From Myxococcales bacterium (GTDB taxonomy: Bacteria > Myxococcota_A > UBA9160 > JALSIO01), in the NCBI GenBank assembly GCA_026989995.1, contig JALSIO010000611.1:1-13223 (forward strand): a stretch of 13,223 nucleotides of DNA, in the 5' to 3' direction. Both the position numbers and the translations under genes were made by a program. A model generated the notes under the pieces. That model saw nothing but the letters and a program-made list of their open reading frames with translations. It ran no database searches and was not told where the DNA came from. Numbering within the stretch: position 1 is the stretch's first letter; the number at the start of each line of letters is the position of its first letter. Below, in pieces: positions 7,392 through 13,223 of the stretch.

Positions 7392-7933
7392 GATCCTCCT
7401 GGCGCCGGCTCCCGGTACTCGAGGGGGACCTCCACGGGGTCGGCCACGTAGGAGGCCTTTGCCTCGAGCAGGCGCTCCTCCGGGGTCTCCTCCGCGAGGC
7501 TGTCGAGCAGGGCGAGGTGGGTCTCGATCGAGTTGCGCACCACCGACGCGATCTGGGACCGGATCAGCTTCATCTCCCGGATGTCCGAGGCGATCCGGGA
7601 GGCCCGGCGCCGGGCCTGGTCCAGGATCTTCTCGGCGCGCACCTCGGCCTGCGCGACGACCATCTCCGCCTCCCGGACGGCCGTGCGCTTGAGGTCCTCG
7701 CTCACCTCCTGCGCGCTCACGAGGGCCTTGCGCAGGGAGCCCTCCTCGCGGGTGAGCTCGGCGACGCGCTCCTCCAGCTCCCCGACCCGTCGGCGGAGCC
7801 CCTCCGCCTCCAGGGCCAGGGACTCGTAGTCGTCGGCCACGAGCTGGAGGAACACCTTGACCTCGGTCCGGTCGAAGCCCCGCCAGGCGTTCCGGAAGCT
7901 GTGGGTGCGGACGTCGAGGGGCGTGAGCCGCAT
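7388..7933 (-). CDS. divIVA: DivIVA domain protein
   Basis: Coiled-coil protein of 181 aa. The N-terminal MRLTPLDVRTHSFRNAWRGF matches the DivIVA membrane-curvature domain; W17-R18 align with the F17-R18 pair of Bacillus subtilis DivIVA that inserts in the membrane. Residues about 36-160 are heptad-rich Glu/Arg/Leu coiled coil, followed by a short acidic tail. In Gram-positives DivIVA marks poles and septa and recruits division or growth proteins; in Gram-negative lineages with such short homologues the role is poorly known, so a polarity or division scaffold is inference. The ATG has a strong site, GGGGAGGAGG, 5 nt upstream. A 7-bp hairpin abuts that site. The gene follows a 179-bp gap after proC, the largest gap in this run, so it may have its own control. 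Confidence 0.9.
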   Translation of the reverse strand: MRLTPLDVRTHSFRNAWRGFDRTEVKVFLQLVADDYESLALEAEGLRRRVGELEERVAELTREEGSLRKALVSAQEVSEDLKRTAVREAEMVVAQAEVRAEKILDQARRRASRIASDIREMKLIRSQIASVVRNSIETHLALLDSLAEETPEERLLEAKASYVADPVEVPLEYREPAPGGS

Positions 7934-7945
7934 GAAGACCTCCTC

Positions 7946-7966
7946 CCCGGAATCCGCGGTTCCGGG
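7946..7966 (-). promoter_or_regulatory. Hairpin abutting the divIVA ribosome binding site
   Basis: CCCGGAA (7946-7952) and TTCCGGG (7960-7966) are perfect reverse complements with a 7-nt loop that itself contains CCGCGG. In the transcript the 3' arm ends directly at the GAGGAGG ribosome site of divIVA. Its position could modulate translation initiation or mark an mRNA 5' end; function is inferred only from placement. Confidence 0.35.
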
Positions 7967-8027
7967 CCACACCCGCAGCCGATCGGCAGGACGGGGGAGG
8001 GCCTTGAGAAGGGAGTCGGCCTTTTCC

Positions 8028-8051
8028 CGGATTCCCGGGCTCGGATTCCCG
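8028..8051. repeat. Tandem 10-bp direct repeat upstream of divIVA
   Basis: CGGATTCCCG occurs at 8028-8037 and again at 8042-8051, separated by GGCT, a 14-bp period. The first 8 bases of each copy are the exact reverse complement of GGAATCCG at 7949-7956 within the hairpin next to the divIVA ribosome site. It may be a tandem protein-binding site or part of alternative RNA structures, or chance. Confidence 0.5.
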
Positions 8052-8112
8052 CCAGGCAGGGGCTCGCGGAGGCCGGGGCCTCGAGCGCGGGGTGTGGGCC
8101 CCGTCCCCGACC

Positions 8113-8988
8113 TCAGGTGCCCCGCGCTCCCCCGTCGCCAGTCCCGCCGTCTCGCGGCGGCGATGTCGAGAGCTCTCGGGCGCGCCGCGTGGCGGCGACC
8201 ACGGCCCCCTGCACCGCGGCACGGAGGCCGCCGGCCTCGAGCCGGGCCAGACCAGCGATCGTGGTGCCTCCCGGCGAGGCCACCTGGTCCTTCAGCACCG
8301 CGGGGTGCCGCCCCGTGCGTGCGACGAGCTCGGCGGCCCCGCCCACGGTCGCCGCCGCCAGCTCGAGCGCCGCGGCCCGGGGCAGCCCCACGCGGACTCC
8401 GGCGTCCGCCAGGGCCTCCACGAAGACGAAGACGAAGGCCGGGCCGCTCCCCGAAAGCCCCGTCACCGCGTCGAGCAGCGCCTCGTCCGGGGCCTCCCAG
8501 ACCATGCCCACGGCCCCGAAGAGGCCGCGGGCGACGGCGCGGTCGGACTCCGTGGCGGCCGGGCTGGCGCAGAAGGCGGTGGCCCCCCTCCCGACCAGGG
8601 CCGGGGTGTTGGGCATCGCCCGGACCACCCGGGCCCCCGGGCCGAGCCGGGCCTCGAGTCGCGCGAGCGGGACCCCCGCCGCGATCGAGAGCCACAGACG
8701 ACCGGCCGCGAGGTCCTCGAGGCCGTCGAGGGCAGCCTCCACCACCCCGGGCTTGACGGCGAGGACCACGGCGCGACCGGATTCGGCCGCCTGGCGGTTC
8801 GAGGGCGTGGTGGCGACCCCGAACTGCGCCTCCAGGGCGTGTCGCCGCGCCGGATCGGGGTCGGCGACCCGGATCTGCCGGGCGGGCAGGCCGGCTGCGA
8901 GCAGGCCGCCCACGAGGGCCTCGGCCATCGCCCCTCCGCCCAGGAACCCGACGGGCAGGTCGGGAACCGGGGTGTCGTGCTGGCTCAA
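8113..8988 (-). CDS. proC: Pyrroline-5-carboxylate reductase
   Basis: Catalyses the last step of proline synthesis, NAD(P)H-dependent reduction of 1-pyrroline-5-carboxylate. The protein has 291 aa, about 20 more than usual, from a 10-residue N-terminal lead and a Gly/Arg-rich tail (STSPPRDGGTGDGGARGT). The Rossmann motif is GFLGGGAMAEAL (14-25); VLAVKP, RAMPNTPALVGRGATAF and the P5CR signature TGLSGSGPAFVFVFVEALADAGVRVGLPR are all present, with SPGGTTIAGL near the C-terminus. The start is a TTG overlapping the yggS stop (TTGA), with GGAGGAGG upstream within yggS. ProC next to YggS is a very widespread pairing; YggS balances PLP and amino-acid pools, but no direct link to ProC activity is shown by the sequence. 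Confidence 0.96.
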   Translation of the reverse strand: MSQHDTPVPDLPVGFLGGGAMAEALVGGLLAAGLPARQIRVADPDPARRHALEAQFGVATTPSNRQAAESGRAVVLAVKPGVVEAALDGLEDLAAGRLWLSIAAGVPLARLEARLGPGARVVRAMPNTPALVGRGATAFCASPAATESDRAVARGLFGAVGMVWEAPDEALLDAVTGLSGSGPAFVFVFVEALADAGVRVGLPRAAALELAAATVGGAAELVARTGRHPAVLKDQVASPGGTTIAGLARLEAGGLRAAVQGAVVAATRRARELSTSPPRDGGTGDGGARGT

Positions 8989-9716
8989 CGCCGGTCCTCC
9001 TCCGGGACGCCGGCCCGCGGTCCGAACAGCGCCGTACCCACCCGGACACGGGTGGCGCCCTCCTCGACGGCCACCTCGAAATCCGCGGACATCCCCATCG
9101 AGAGTTCCCGCAGGTTCCCACCTCCGGGCGCCGACCGCAACGAATCCCGGAGGGCCCGCAGGCGCGCGAAGACCGGGCGGAGCCGCTCCGGGTCTCCGAC
9201 CGGTTCGGGGAGGGTCATCAGGCCCACCACCTGCAGGTGGGGGAGCGCGGCGCAGCGCGCGAGCAGGCCGGCGAGCTCTTCCTCCGGCACCCCCGCCTTC
9301 TGGGGCTCGCGGCTCAGGTTCACCTGGATCAGGACCTCCACCACCCGACCCCGGGCCGCCGCGCGGCGGTCGAGCTCCCGGGCGAGGTCCGGGCGGTCCA
9401 CCACCTCGATGCTGTGGAAGTGGGCCACCGCGTCCCGCGCCTTGTTCCGCTGCAGCCGGCCGATCAGGTGCCAGCGAATGTCCGGGGGGAGCCCTCCCTG
9501 CGCGCCGAGCGCGCGCATCTTGCCGAGCGCCTCCTGCACGTAGTTCTCGCCGAAGACCCGTTGTCCGGCGTCGATGGCCGCGCGGATCCGCTCCGGCGAC
9601 ACGCGCTTGCTGACCGCCACCAGGGTCACCTCCGCCGGGTCGCGGCCCGCCCGCACGGCGGCCGCGGCGATCCGCTCCCGGAGGGCGGCGAGTCTCTCCG
9701 GGAGCCCCGCGGTCAC
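8985..9716 (-). CDS. yggS: YggS / PLPBP family pyridoxal phosphate homeostasis protein
   Basis: PLP-binding protein with the alanine-racemase-type TIM-barrel fold, but no known racemase or decarboxylase activity; loss in other bacteria disturbs vitamin B6, amino- and keto-acid pools. The protein has 243 aa. The PLP lysine is K37 in LVAVSKRVSPERI. Further family motifs are FGENYVQEALGKM, RWHLIGRLQRNKA, VLIQVNLSREPQKAG, LMTLPEP, LSMGMSADFEVAVEEGATRVRVGTALFG. The start is GTG overlapping the maf stop as GTGA, and the stop overlaps proC, so maf-yggS-proC form one coupled translation unit. Confidence 0.96.
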   Translation of the reverse strand: MTAGLPERLAALRERIAAAAVRAGRDPAEVTLVAVSKRVSPERIRAAIDAGQRVFGENYVQEALGKMRALGAQGGLPPDIRWHLIGRLQRNKARDAVAHFHSIEVVDRPDLARELDRRAAARGRVVEVLIQVNLSREPQKAGVPEEELAGLLARCAALPHLQVVGLMTLPEPVGDPERLRPVFARLRALRDSLRSAPGGGNLRELSMGMSADFEVAVEEGATRVRVGTALFGPRAGVPEEDRR

Positions 9717-10303
9717 AGGATCCCCTCCTCGCGGAGGAGTGCGCGCGTCTCTTCGAGGGGAAGGCCGATCACGTTGCTCCGGCTTCCCTCGAGACGGCAG
9801 ACGAAGCCCCCGCCGCCGCCCTGGAGCGCGTAGGCGCCGGCCTTGTCCAGGGGCTCGCCGCTCCGCACATAGGCCTCGAGCTCCTCGAGCGCGAGCGGGC
9901 GAAAGGCGACGGCGGTCGTCACCACCCGGGTCCGAAGGGATCCGCGCCGCCCCCGGACCAGCGCGAGGCCGGTGTGCACCGCGTGTTCCCGGCCCGAGAG
10001 CCTCTGGAGCATCTCCCGCGCCTCCGCCGGGTCGCGGGGCTTGCCGAAGGGCTGGCCGCCGAGGGCCACGACCGTGTCCGCACCGAGCACGGGCAGGGCG
10101 GCCTCGGCGCCCCCGAGCCCGCGGGCCACGGCGAGGGCCTTGGCCGCGGCCAGCCGCCGCGCCAGGTCGGGGGGCGCTTCGCCGGGCAGGCGGGATTCGT
10201 CCACCACCGCCGGGCGCACCTCGAAGGGGACGGCGAGCTCCGAGAGCAGCCGGCTTCGCCGGGGCGAGGCGCTGGCCAGGATCAGTCGCGGCCGGGGCGG
10301 CAT
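9713..10303 (-). CDS. maf: Maf-family nucleoside triphosphate pyrophosphatase
   Basis: House-cleaning nucleotide pyrophosphatase, 196 aa. Motifs are LASASPRRSRLL (SASPRR at 11-16), VDES (34-37), K55, GADT (74-77), GKP, SGREHAVHTGLAL, and DKAGAYALQG. The DKAGAY(G/A)xQG element is typical of the YhdE subgroup, which hydrolyses dTTP and UTP, rather than the YceF subgroup; that substrate call is inference. I chose the ATG at 10303, which puts SASPRR at the usual distance from the N-terminus; a GGGAG lies just before it. The frame continues to a TTG at 10339, but the added residues are not conserved-looking and that TTG overlaps a -35-like hexamer. It is the first gene of the minus-strand run. Confidence 0.95.
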   Translation of the reverse strand: MPPRPRLILASASPRRSRLLSELAVPFEVRPAVVDESRLPGEAPPDLARRLAAAKALAVARGLGGAEAALPVLGADTVVALGGQPFGKPRDPAEAREMLQRLSGREHAVHTGLALVRGRRGSLRTRVVTTAVAFRPLALEELEAYVRSGEPLDKAGAYALQGGGGGFVCRLEGSRSNVIGLPLEETRALLREEGIL

Positions 10304-10311
10304 GGCTCCCG

Positions 10312-10339
10312 GTGGTACCGCGACAGCTCTGCCCGTCAA
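10312..10339 (-). promoter_or_regulatory. Candidate promoter for maf-yggS-proC
   Basis: On the minus strand TTGACG (10339-10334) matches five of six bases of the sigma-70 -35 box. Sixteen nt further is TACCAC (10317-10312), a weak -10 with three matches. The -10 ends 8 nt before the maf ATG, so the transcript would be nearly leaderless. It lies in the 72-bp divergent spacer, where an operon promoter is expected. No comparable plus-strand pair is evident. Confidence 0.3.
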
Positions 10340-10375
10340 GGACCGCTCGGGGGCGATGGGTTAGCCTCGGCCGGC

Positions 10376-10894
10376 ATGGCAGGCGGGCGCGGGAGGCGGA
10401 GGAGCGGGGGTGCCGGGCTCGTCCTGCCGGTCCTCGGCCTTCTGGCCTGCGCCAGCCCGGTGTACGTGGTGCGCGACGGCCGGCTCGAAAGCGCGGCGCT
10501 CGGCTTCCGCCTGGCCCTGCCGGGGTCGGGCTTCCGGCCGGTATCCATCCCCGGAGCGGTGGCGGGCTTCGAGGGAGCCGACGGCACCCGCTTCACCGTC
10601 AACGCCACCTGCGACCGGCCGCTGGCCCGCCCGGAGATCCTGGCCCGCGAGCTTCGCATCGGGCTTCGAGAGGCGGAGCTCGAGCGGGCGGCCCCGGAGG
10701 CACACCGGGGGCTCGCCGGCTTTCGGCAGGCGCTGCGGCTCCGGGACGGGCGGTGGCTCGAGGCCGTCACGCTGACCGGGCAGGGCTGCGTCTACGACCT
10801 GCTCGCGGCGCTGCCCGGAGAGGACCCGGAGCGGCTCGAGGAGTTCGAGCGGTGGTGGAGGAGCTTCGAGCCCATCGGAAGGACGGGCGCGTGA
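10376..10894 (+). CDS. Probable lipoprotein of unknown family, first gene of the mla-type operon
   Basis: Protein of 172 aa that I do not recognise. The N-terminus has Arg residues (RGRRR), then a hydrophobic run ending in the lipobox GLLAC, predicting lipidation at C25 and anchoring in an envelope membrane. The mature part begins PVYVVRDG and has GFRLALPG, a TRFTVNATCD strand-like segment, DGRWLEAVTLTGQGCVYDLL, and ends with an acidic helix closing on WWRSFEP. The small alpha/beta pattern with a terminal 'W..SF' recalls DcrB/PsbP/Mog1-like lipoproteins, but this is only a resemblance. Two cysteines in the mature part could pair. The start is ATG at 10376 without an obvious ribosome site. It lies 64 bp before mlaE, so it may serve lipid transport, but its role is unknown. 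Confidence 0.75.
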   Translation: MAGGRGRRRSGGAGLVLPVLGLLACASPVYVVRDGRLESAALGFRLALPGSGFRPVSIPGAVAGFEGADGTRFTVNATCDRPLARPEILARELRIGLREAELERAAPEAHRGLAGFRQALRLRDGRWLEAVTLTGQGCVYDLLAALPGEDPERLEEFERWWRSFEPIGRTGA

Positions 10895-10962
10895 CCCGCG
10901 CGGCGGGTGGTCGCGGCGGTGCGGCGGACCGAGGCGGCCCCGCCGGAGGCGGGGCCCGGTGA
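10891..10962 (+). CDS. Possible 23-codon linker ORF between lipoprotein gene and mlaE
   Basis: A GTG overlapping the lipoprotein stop (GTGA, 10891-10894) opens a 23-codon frame rich in Gly, Ala and Arg. Its TGA overlaps the mlaE GTG start (GTGA, 10959-10962). The peptide has no recognisable domain. It could be a coupling device that carries ribosomes across the gap to mlaE, or pure chance in GC-rich DNA, where stops are rare. Low confidence that it is translated. Confidence 0.2.
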   Translation: MTRAAGGRGGAADRGGPAGGGAR

Positions 10963-11765
10963 GGGAGGGCGGTGGCGTCGCCGTCGCCCGGCCCGGCGTG
11001 GTGGCCCGGTTGGGGGGCGCCGTGCTCGCCGCCGCCGAGGCGGCGGGCGACTTCGCGCTGCTCGCGTTCTCCGCGCTCCGGGCCGTCGCGCGCCCCCGCT
11101 TCCCGGCCCGGGAGGTCCTCGTCCAGCTCGAGGCAGTGGGTGTGCGGTCGCTCCCCATCGTGGGCGTCACGGCGCTGTTCACGGGGATGGTGCTGGCGCT
11201 GCAGACCGCCTTCGCGCTCGGCCGCTTCGGGGCGCGACCCTACGTGGGGAGCATCGTCGGACTCGCCCTCGTGCGGGAGCTCGGGCCGGTGCTGACCGCC
11301 CTCATGGTGGCCGGGCGGGTGGGAGCCGGCATCGCCGCGGAGCTCGGGTCCATGCGGGTGACCGAACAGGTGGACGCCATCCGGGCCATGGGCGCGGACC
11401 CGGTGCAGAAGCTCGTGCTGCCGCGGGTGCTGGCCACCACCGCGATGCTGCCACTGCTCACGGTGGGTGCCGACGTGCTCGGGATCCTCGGGGGGCTCGT
11501 GGTCTCGGACCTGCAGTACGGGATTGCGCCGGGCTTCTACCTGCAGACCATCCTCCGCACCGTCGAGGTGGGGGACTTCCTCTCGGGCGTGGCCAAGACC
11601 GTGGTCTTCGGGTGGATCATCGCAATGGTGGGCTGCTCCACGGGCCTTCGCACGACCGGGGGGACGGTGGGTGTCGGCCGGTCCACGACTCGCGCCGTCG
11701 TGGTCTCCTCGATCGCGGTCCTGGTGGCGGATTTCTTCGTCACCAAGCTGCTGCTGGTGCTCTAG
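10959..11765 (+). CDS. mlaE: MlaE/YrbE-type ABC transporter permease
   Basis: Integral inner-membrane permease of an MCE lipid transporter, 268 aa, the usual size. After a short polar N-terminus there is an interfacial helix (about 20-45), then hydrophobic segments at roughly 65-85, 95-118, 150-175, 195-230 and 240-268. The family core LVRELGPVLTALMVAGRVGAG (104-124), followed by AAELGSMRVTEQVDAI, is the MlaE signature that couples to the ATPase. The GTG start has GGAGG about 9 nt upstream and overlaps the stop of a possible 23-codon ORF. The stop TAG overlaps the mlaF GTG by one base. Substrate is probably phospholipid moved between inner and outer membrane; direction and exact lipid cannot be read from sequence. 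I use the mla name by family; other MCE systems share this permease. Confidence 0.95.
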   Translation: MREGGGVAVARPGVVARLGGAVLAAAEAAGDFALLAFSALRAVARPRFPAREVLVQLEAVGVRSLPIVGVTALFTGMVLALQTAFALGRFGARPYVGSIVGLALVRELGPVLTALMVAGRVGAGIAAELGSMRVTEQVDAIRAMGADPVQKLVLPRVLATTAMLPLLTVGADVLGILGGLVVSDLQYGIAPGFYLQTILRTVEVGDFLSGVAKTVVFGWIIAMVGCSTGLRTTGGTVGVGRSTTRAVVVSSIAVLVADFFVTKLLLVL

Positions 11766-12577
11766 TGCCGGCGGAGGGGAAGCTGGAAGGGGCCGAAGCC
11801 CTGGCCCTTTCGGGAGTTCGCAAGTCCTTCCGCGGCGTGGAGATCCTGCGCGACCTCTCGCTCTCCGTCCGCGAGGGGGAGGTCTACACCCTGCTCGGCA
11901 GCTCGGGCAGCGGCAAGTCCGTCACCCTCAAGGTCGCGATCGGGCTGATCCGGCCCGACGCGGGGGAGGTCCGGGTCTTCGGCCGGCCGGTGTCCCGGCT
12001 CTCCGAGCACGACCTCGTGGAGGTCCGAAAGCTCTTCGGGATGGTCTTCCAGGGCGCGGCACTCTTCGACTCCATGACGGTCTTCGAGAACGTGGCCTAC
12101 CCGCTGCGCGAGCACCTCGACCTGCCGGAGACGGAGCTCCGGGATCGGGTGGAGGCCTGCCTCGCGGCGGTGGGGCTTCCCGGGGCGGGGGCGCTCATGC
12201 CCGCGGAGCTCTCGGGAGGCATGCGCAAGCGGATCGGCGTCGCCCGGGCCATCGCCCTCGAACCCCGCATCGTCCTCTACGACGAGCCCACCACGGGGCT
12301 CGACCCGGGCAACTCGCTTCGCATCGGCCGCCTGATCCTCGAGCTCCGCGACCGCCTCGGAGTGGCCTCGGCGGTCGTCACCCACGACCTCGCGCTCTGC
12401 GAGCAGGTCTCGGATCGCGTCGGGCTCCTGCACCGGGGGCGGCTGGCTGTGGAGGGAGACCGGGGGCTCCTGCGGCACTCGGAGCACCCGGCGGTTCGCG
12501 CCTTTCTCACCGGCGAGGAGGGTGGGCGCGACGGCGGGGGCGTCCCCGGCCGGGCCGTCGCCCGCGAAGCCGAGTAG
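11765..12577 (+). CDS. mlaF: MlaF-type ABC transporter ATP-binding protein
   Basis: Cytosolic ATPase that powers the MCE transporter with MlaE, 270 aa. All nucleotide-binding elements are intact: Walker A GSSGSGKS (45-52), Q-loop Q96 in MVFQGAALFDSMTV, signature LSGGMRKR (149-156), Walker B IVLYDE (169-174) with catalytic E174, D-loop and H207 in VVTHD. The FQGAALFDS stretch is characteristic of the MlaF/Mkl group within ABC ATPases. The start is a GTG sharing the last base of the mlaE stop (TAGTG). No Shine-Dalgarno is evident before it, so termination-reinitiation from mlaE is likely. The last 20 residues are a Gly/Arg-rich tail without family match. There is no mlaB STAS gene between mlaF and mlaD. 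Confidence 0.96.
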   Translation: MPAEGKLEGAEALALSGVRKSFRGVEILRDLSLSVREGEVYTLLGSSGSGKSVTLKVAIGLIRPDAGEVRVFGRPVSRLSEHDLVEVRKLFGMVFQGAALFDSMTVFENVAYPLREHLDLPETELRDRVEACLAAVGLPGAGALMPAELSGGMRKRIGVARAIALEPRIVLYDEPTTGLDPGNSLRIGRLILELRDRLGVASAVVTHDLALCEQVSDRVGLLHRGRLAVEGDRGLLRHSEHPAVRAFLTGEEGGRDGGGVPGRAVAREAE

Positions 12578-12600
12578 ACTGCCCCCGGGAGGTGGCGCAG

Positions 12601-13223
12601 GTGGAGGGCAGCCGACGCCTCAGTCTGGTGGTGGGGCTCTTCGTTCTCGCCTCGCTCGCGGTCTTCGCGGCGGTCGTGCTCACCCTTTCGGCGGAAAGCG
12701 GCCTGCTGCAGCCGCGCTACACGCTCGTCGCGCGCTTCGAGAACGTGGAGGGGCTCCTGCCGGGAGCACCCGTGCACCTGGCCGGCAAGCGCGTCGGTCG
12801 GGTCGCCGCGGTGGAGATCGAGCCGCGGCCGGATCCCGCCCGGCCGGTGCGGGTGGAGCTTCAGGTCGACCGTGCGGTGAGCTCGCTGCTCCGAAGCGAT
12901 TCGGTGGCCACCATCGGAACCCTCGGCCTGCTCGGAGACAAGTACGTCTCCCTCAGCATCGGGACCGAGCCCGCCCGGGTGCTCCGGCCGGGAGAGGAGA
13001 TCCCGACGGTGACTCCCCTCAATCTCGAGGCCGTGGCCCAGCGGGGGGCGGAGGCGCTCGACAACGTGGCGGAGCTCGCCGAGCACGTGAACACCGTGGT
13101 GCGACGCCTCGACCAGGAGCTCGCCCAGGTGCAGCTCGCGGAATCCTTCGCCGCCCTCGAGAGCATCCTCCACGAGGTCCAGGAAGGGGAAGGCCTGCTG
13201 CATGCGCTCATCTACGACAGCTA
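12601..13223 (+). CDS. mlaD: MCE-domain protein, MlaD-type, partial
   Basis: Substrate-binding component of the lipid transporter, anchored in the inner membrane with its MCE domain in the periplasm; 207 codons are present and the gene runs off the right edge. Residues 7-30 form one transmembrane helix (LSLVVGLFVLASLAVFAAVV). The MCE domain follows: YTLVARFENVEGLLPGAPV (40-58), HLAGKRVGRVAAVEI, then VATIGTLGLLGDKYVSLSIG. From about residue 140 begins a helical region (LEAVAQRGAEALDNVAELAEHVNTVV), as in MCE proteins with long helical tails. Two GTG starts compete: 12592, which overlaps the GGGAGG itself, and 12601, which lies 8 nt after GGAGG. I chose 12601 because its spacing is right. Family certain; full length and ring architecture unknown. 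Confidence 0.92.
   Translation, partial: MEGSRRLSLVVGLFVLASLAVFAAVVLTLSAESGLLQPRYTLVARFENVEGLLPGAPVHLAGKRVGRVAAVEIEPRPDPARPVRVELQVDRAVSSLLRSDSVATIGTLGLLGDKYVSLSIGTEPARVLRPGEEIPTVTPLNLEAVAQRGAEALDNVAELAEHVNTVVRRLDQELAQVQLAESFAALESILHEVQEGEGLLHALIYDS

Larger units (their letters stand above)
7934..8112 (-). promoter_or_regulatory. proC-divIVA intergenic leader
   Basis: This 179-nt stretch has no credible gene: the open frames across it give no hydrophobic or conserved sequence, so yggT, which often sits between proC and divIVA or yggU in other genomes, is absent. I see no convincing -10/-35 pair. It contains a directly repeated 10-mer and, next to the divIVA ribosome site, a hairpin; one arm of that hairpin is also complementary to both repeat copies. 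A 5' leader with a structural switch is possible but speculative. Confidence 0.3.

Noticed and set aside
7934..8112. A hidden yggT or other small gene between proC and divIVA
   Set aside because: No open frame in this interval has membrane helices or a plausible start with a ribosome site on either strand.
7517..9613. 698-aa plus-strand open frame opposite divIVA, proC and yggS
   Set aside because: Antisense artefact spanning three unrelated, clearly identified genes.
10304..10339. TTG start giving a 208-aa Maf
   Set aside because: The 12 extra residues are not Maf-like and the TTG coincides with a -35-like box; the ATG at 10303 fits the family.
12592..12600. GTG at 12592 as the mlaD start
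   Set aside because: The Shine-Dalgarno GGGAGG directly abuts and overlaps this codon, leaving no spacer; the GTG at 12601 has the proper 8-nt spacing.
1..13223. tRNA, rRNA, CRISPR, insertion sequence, prophage or defence genes
   Set aside because: No cloverleaf-like sequence, spaced repeats, terminal inverted repeats, transposase motifs or compositional breaks were seen; the whole window looks like core chromosome.

Overview
This is a very GC-rich bacterial chromosomal segment, packed almost wall to wall with housekeeping genes. G or C fills nearly every third codon position, and many starts are GTG or TTG. An MCE/Mla lipid-transport cluster, a probable lipoprotein and a secreted M48 protease with TPR-like repeats point to a Gram-negative cell with an outer membrane. 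A DivIVA-family protein next to yggS and proC, and a two-subunit (PA/PB) glycine decarboxylase, fit deltaproteobacterial-type lineages in the broad sense (Myxococcota, Desulfobacterota, Binatota and relatives). That placement is inference; there is no rRNA or tRNA gene to anchor it.

Minus strand, 10303 down to 1 (direction of transcription): maf (nucleotide house-cleaning pyrophosphatase), yggS (PLP homeostasis), proC (proline synthesis), a 179-bp gap, divIVA, yggU (DUF167), an FmdB-type zinc-ribbon gene, an 80-bp gap with a hairpin and a TATACT box, then folD, gcvT, gcvH, gcvPA, gcvPB and an M48 metallopeptidase that runs off the left edge. Six of these junctions are 4-nt stop/start overlaps and the others are mostly under 30 nt, so this is one or two long operons. 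The folD-gcvTHPAPB block is a coherent one-carbon module: the glycine cleavage system makes (or uses) 5,10-methylene-THF and FolD interconverts it with 10-formyl-THF. The L protein (dihydrolipoamide dehydrogenase) is not in the window.

Plus strand, 10376 to 13223: a small probable lipoprotein of unknown family, a possible 23-codon linker ORF, then mlaE (permease), mlaF (ATPase) and the start of mlaD (MCE protein), which runs off the right edge. This is a phospholipid-transport ABC operon diverging from maf across a 72-bp spacer.

I saw no mobile element, CRISPR array, tRNA, rRNA or phage gene. No intergenic gap exceeds 300 bp. I did not find a clearly new system. The items most worth a second look are a 22-bp perfect palindrome in folD exactly where a normally conserved motif is changed, the tiny ORF linking the lipoprotein gene to mlaE, the translational coupling of a secreted protease to glycine decarboxylase, and possible competing RNA pairings ahead of divIVA.
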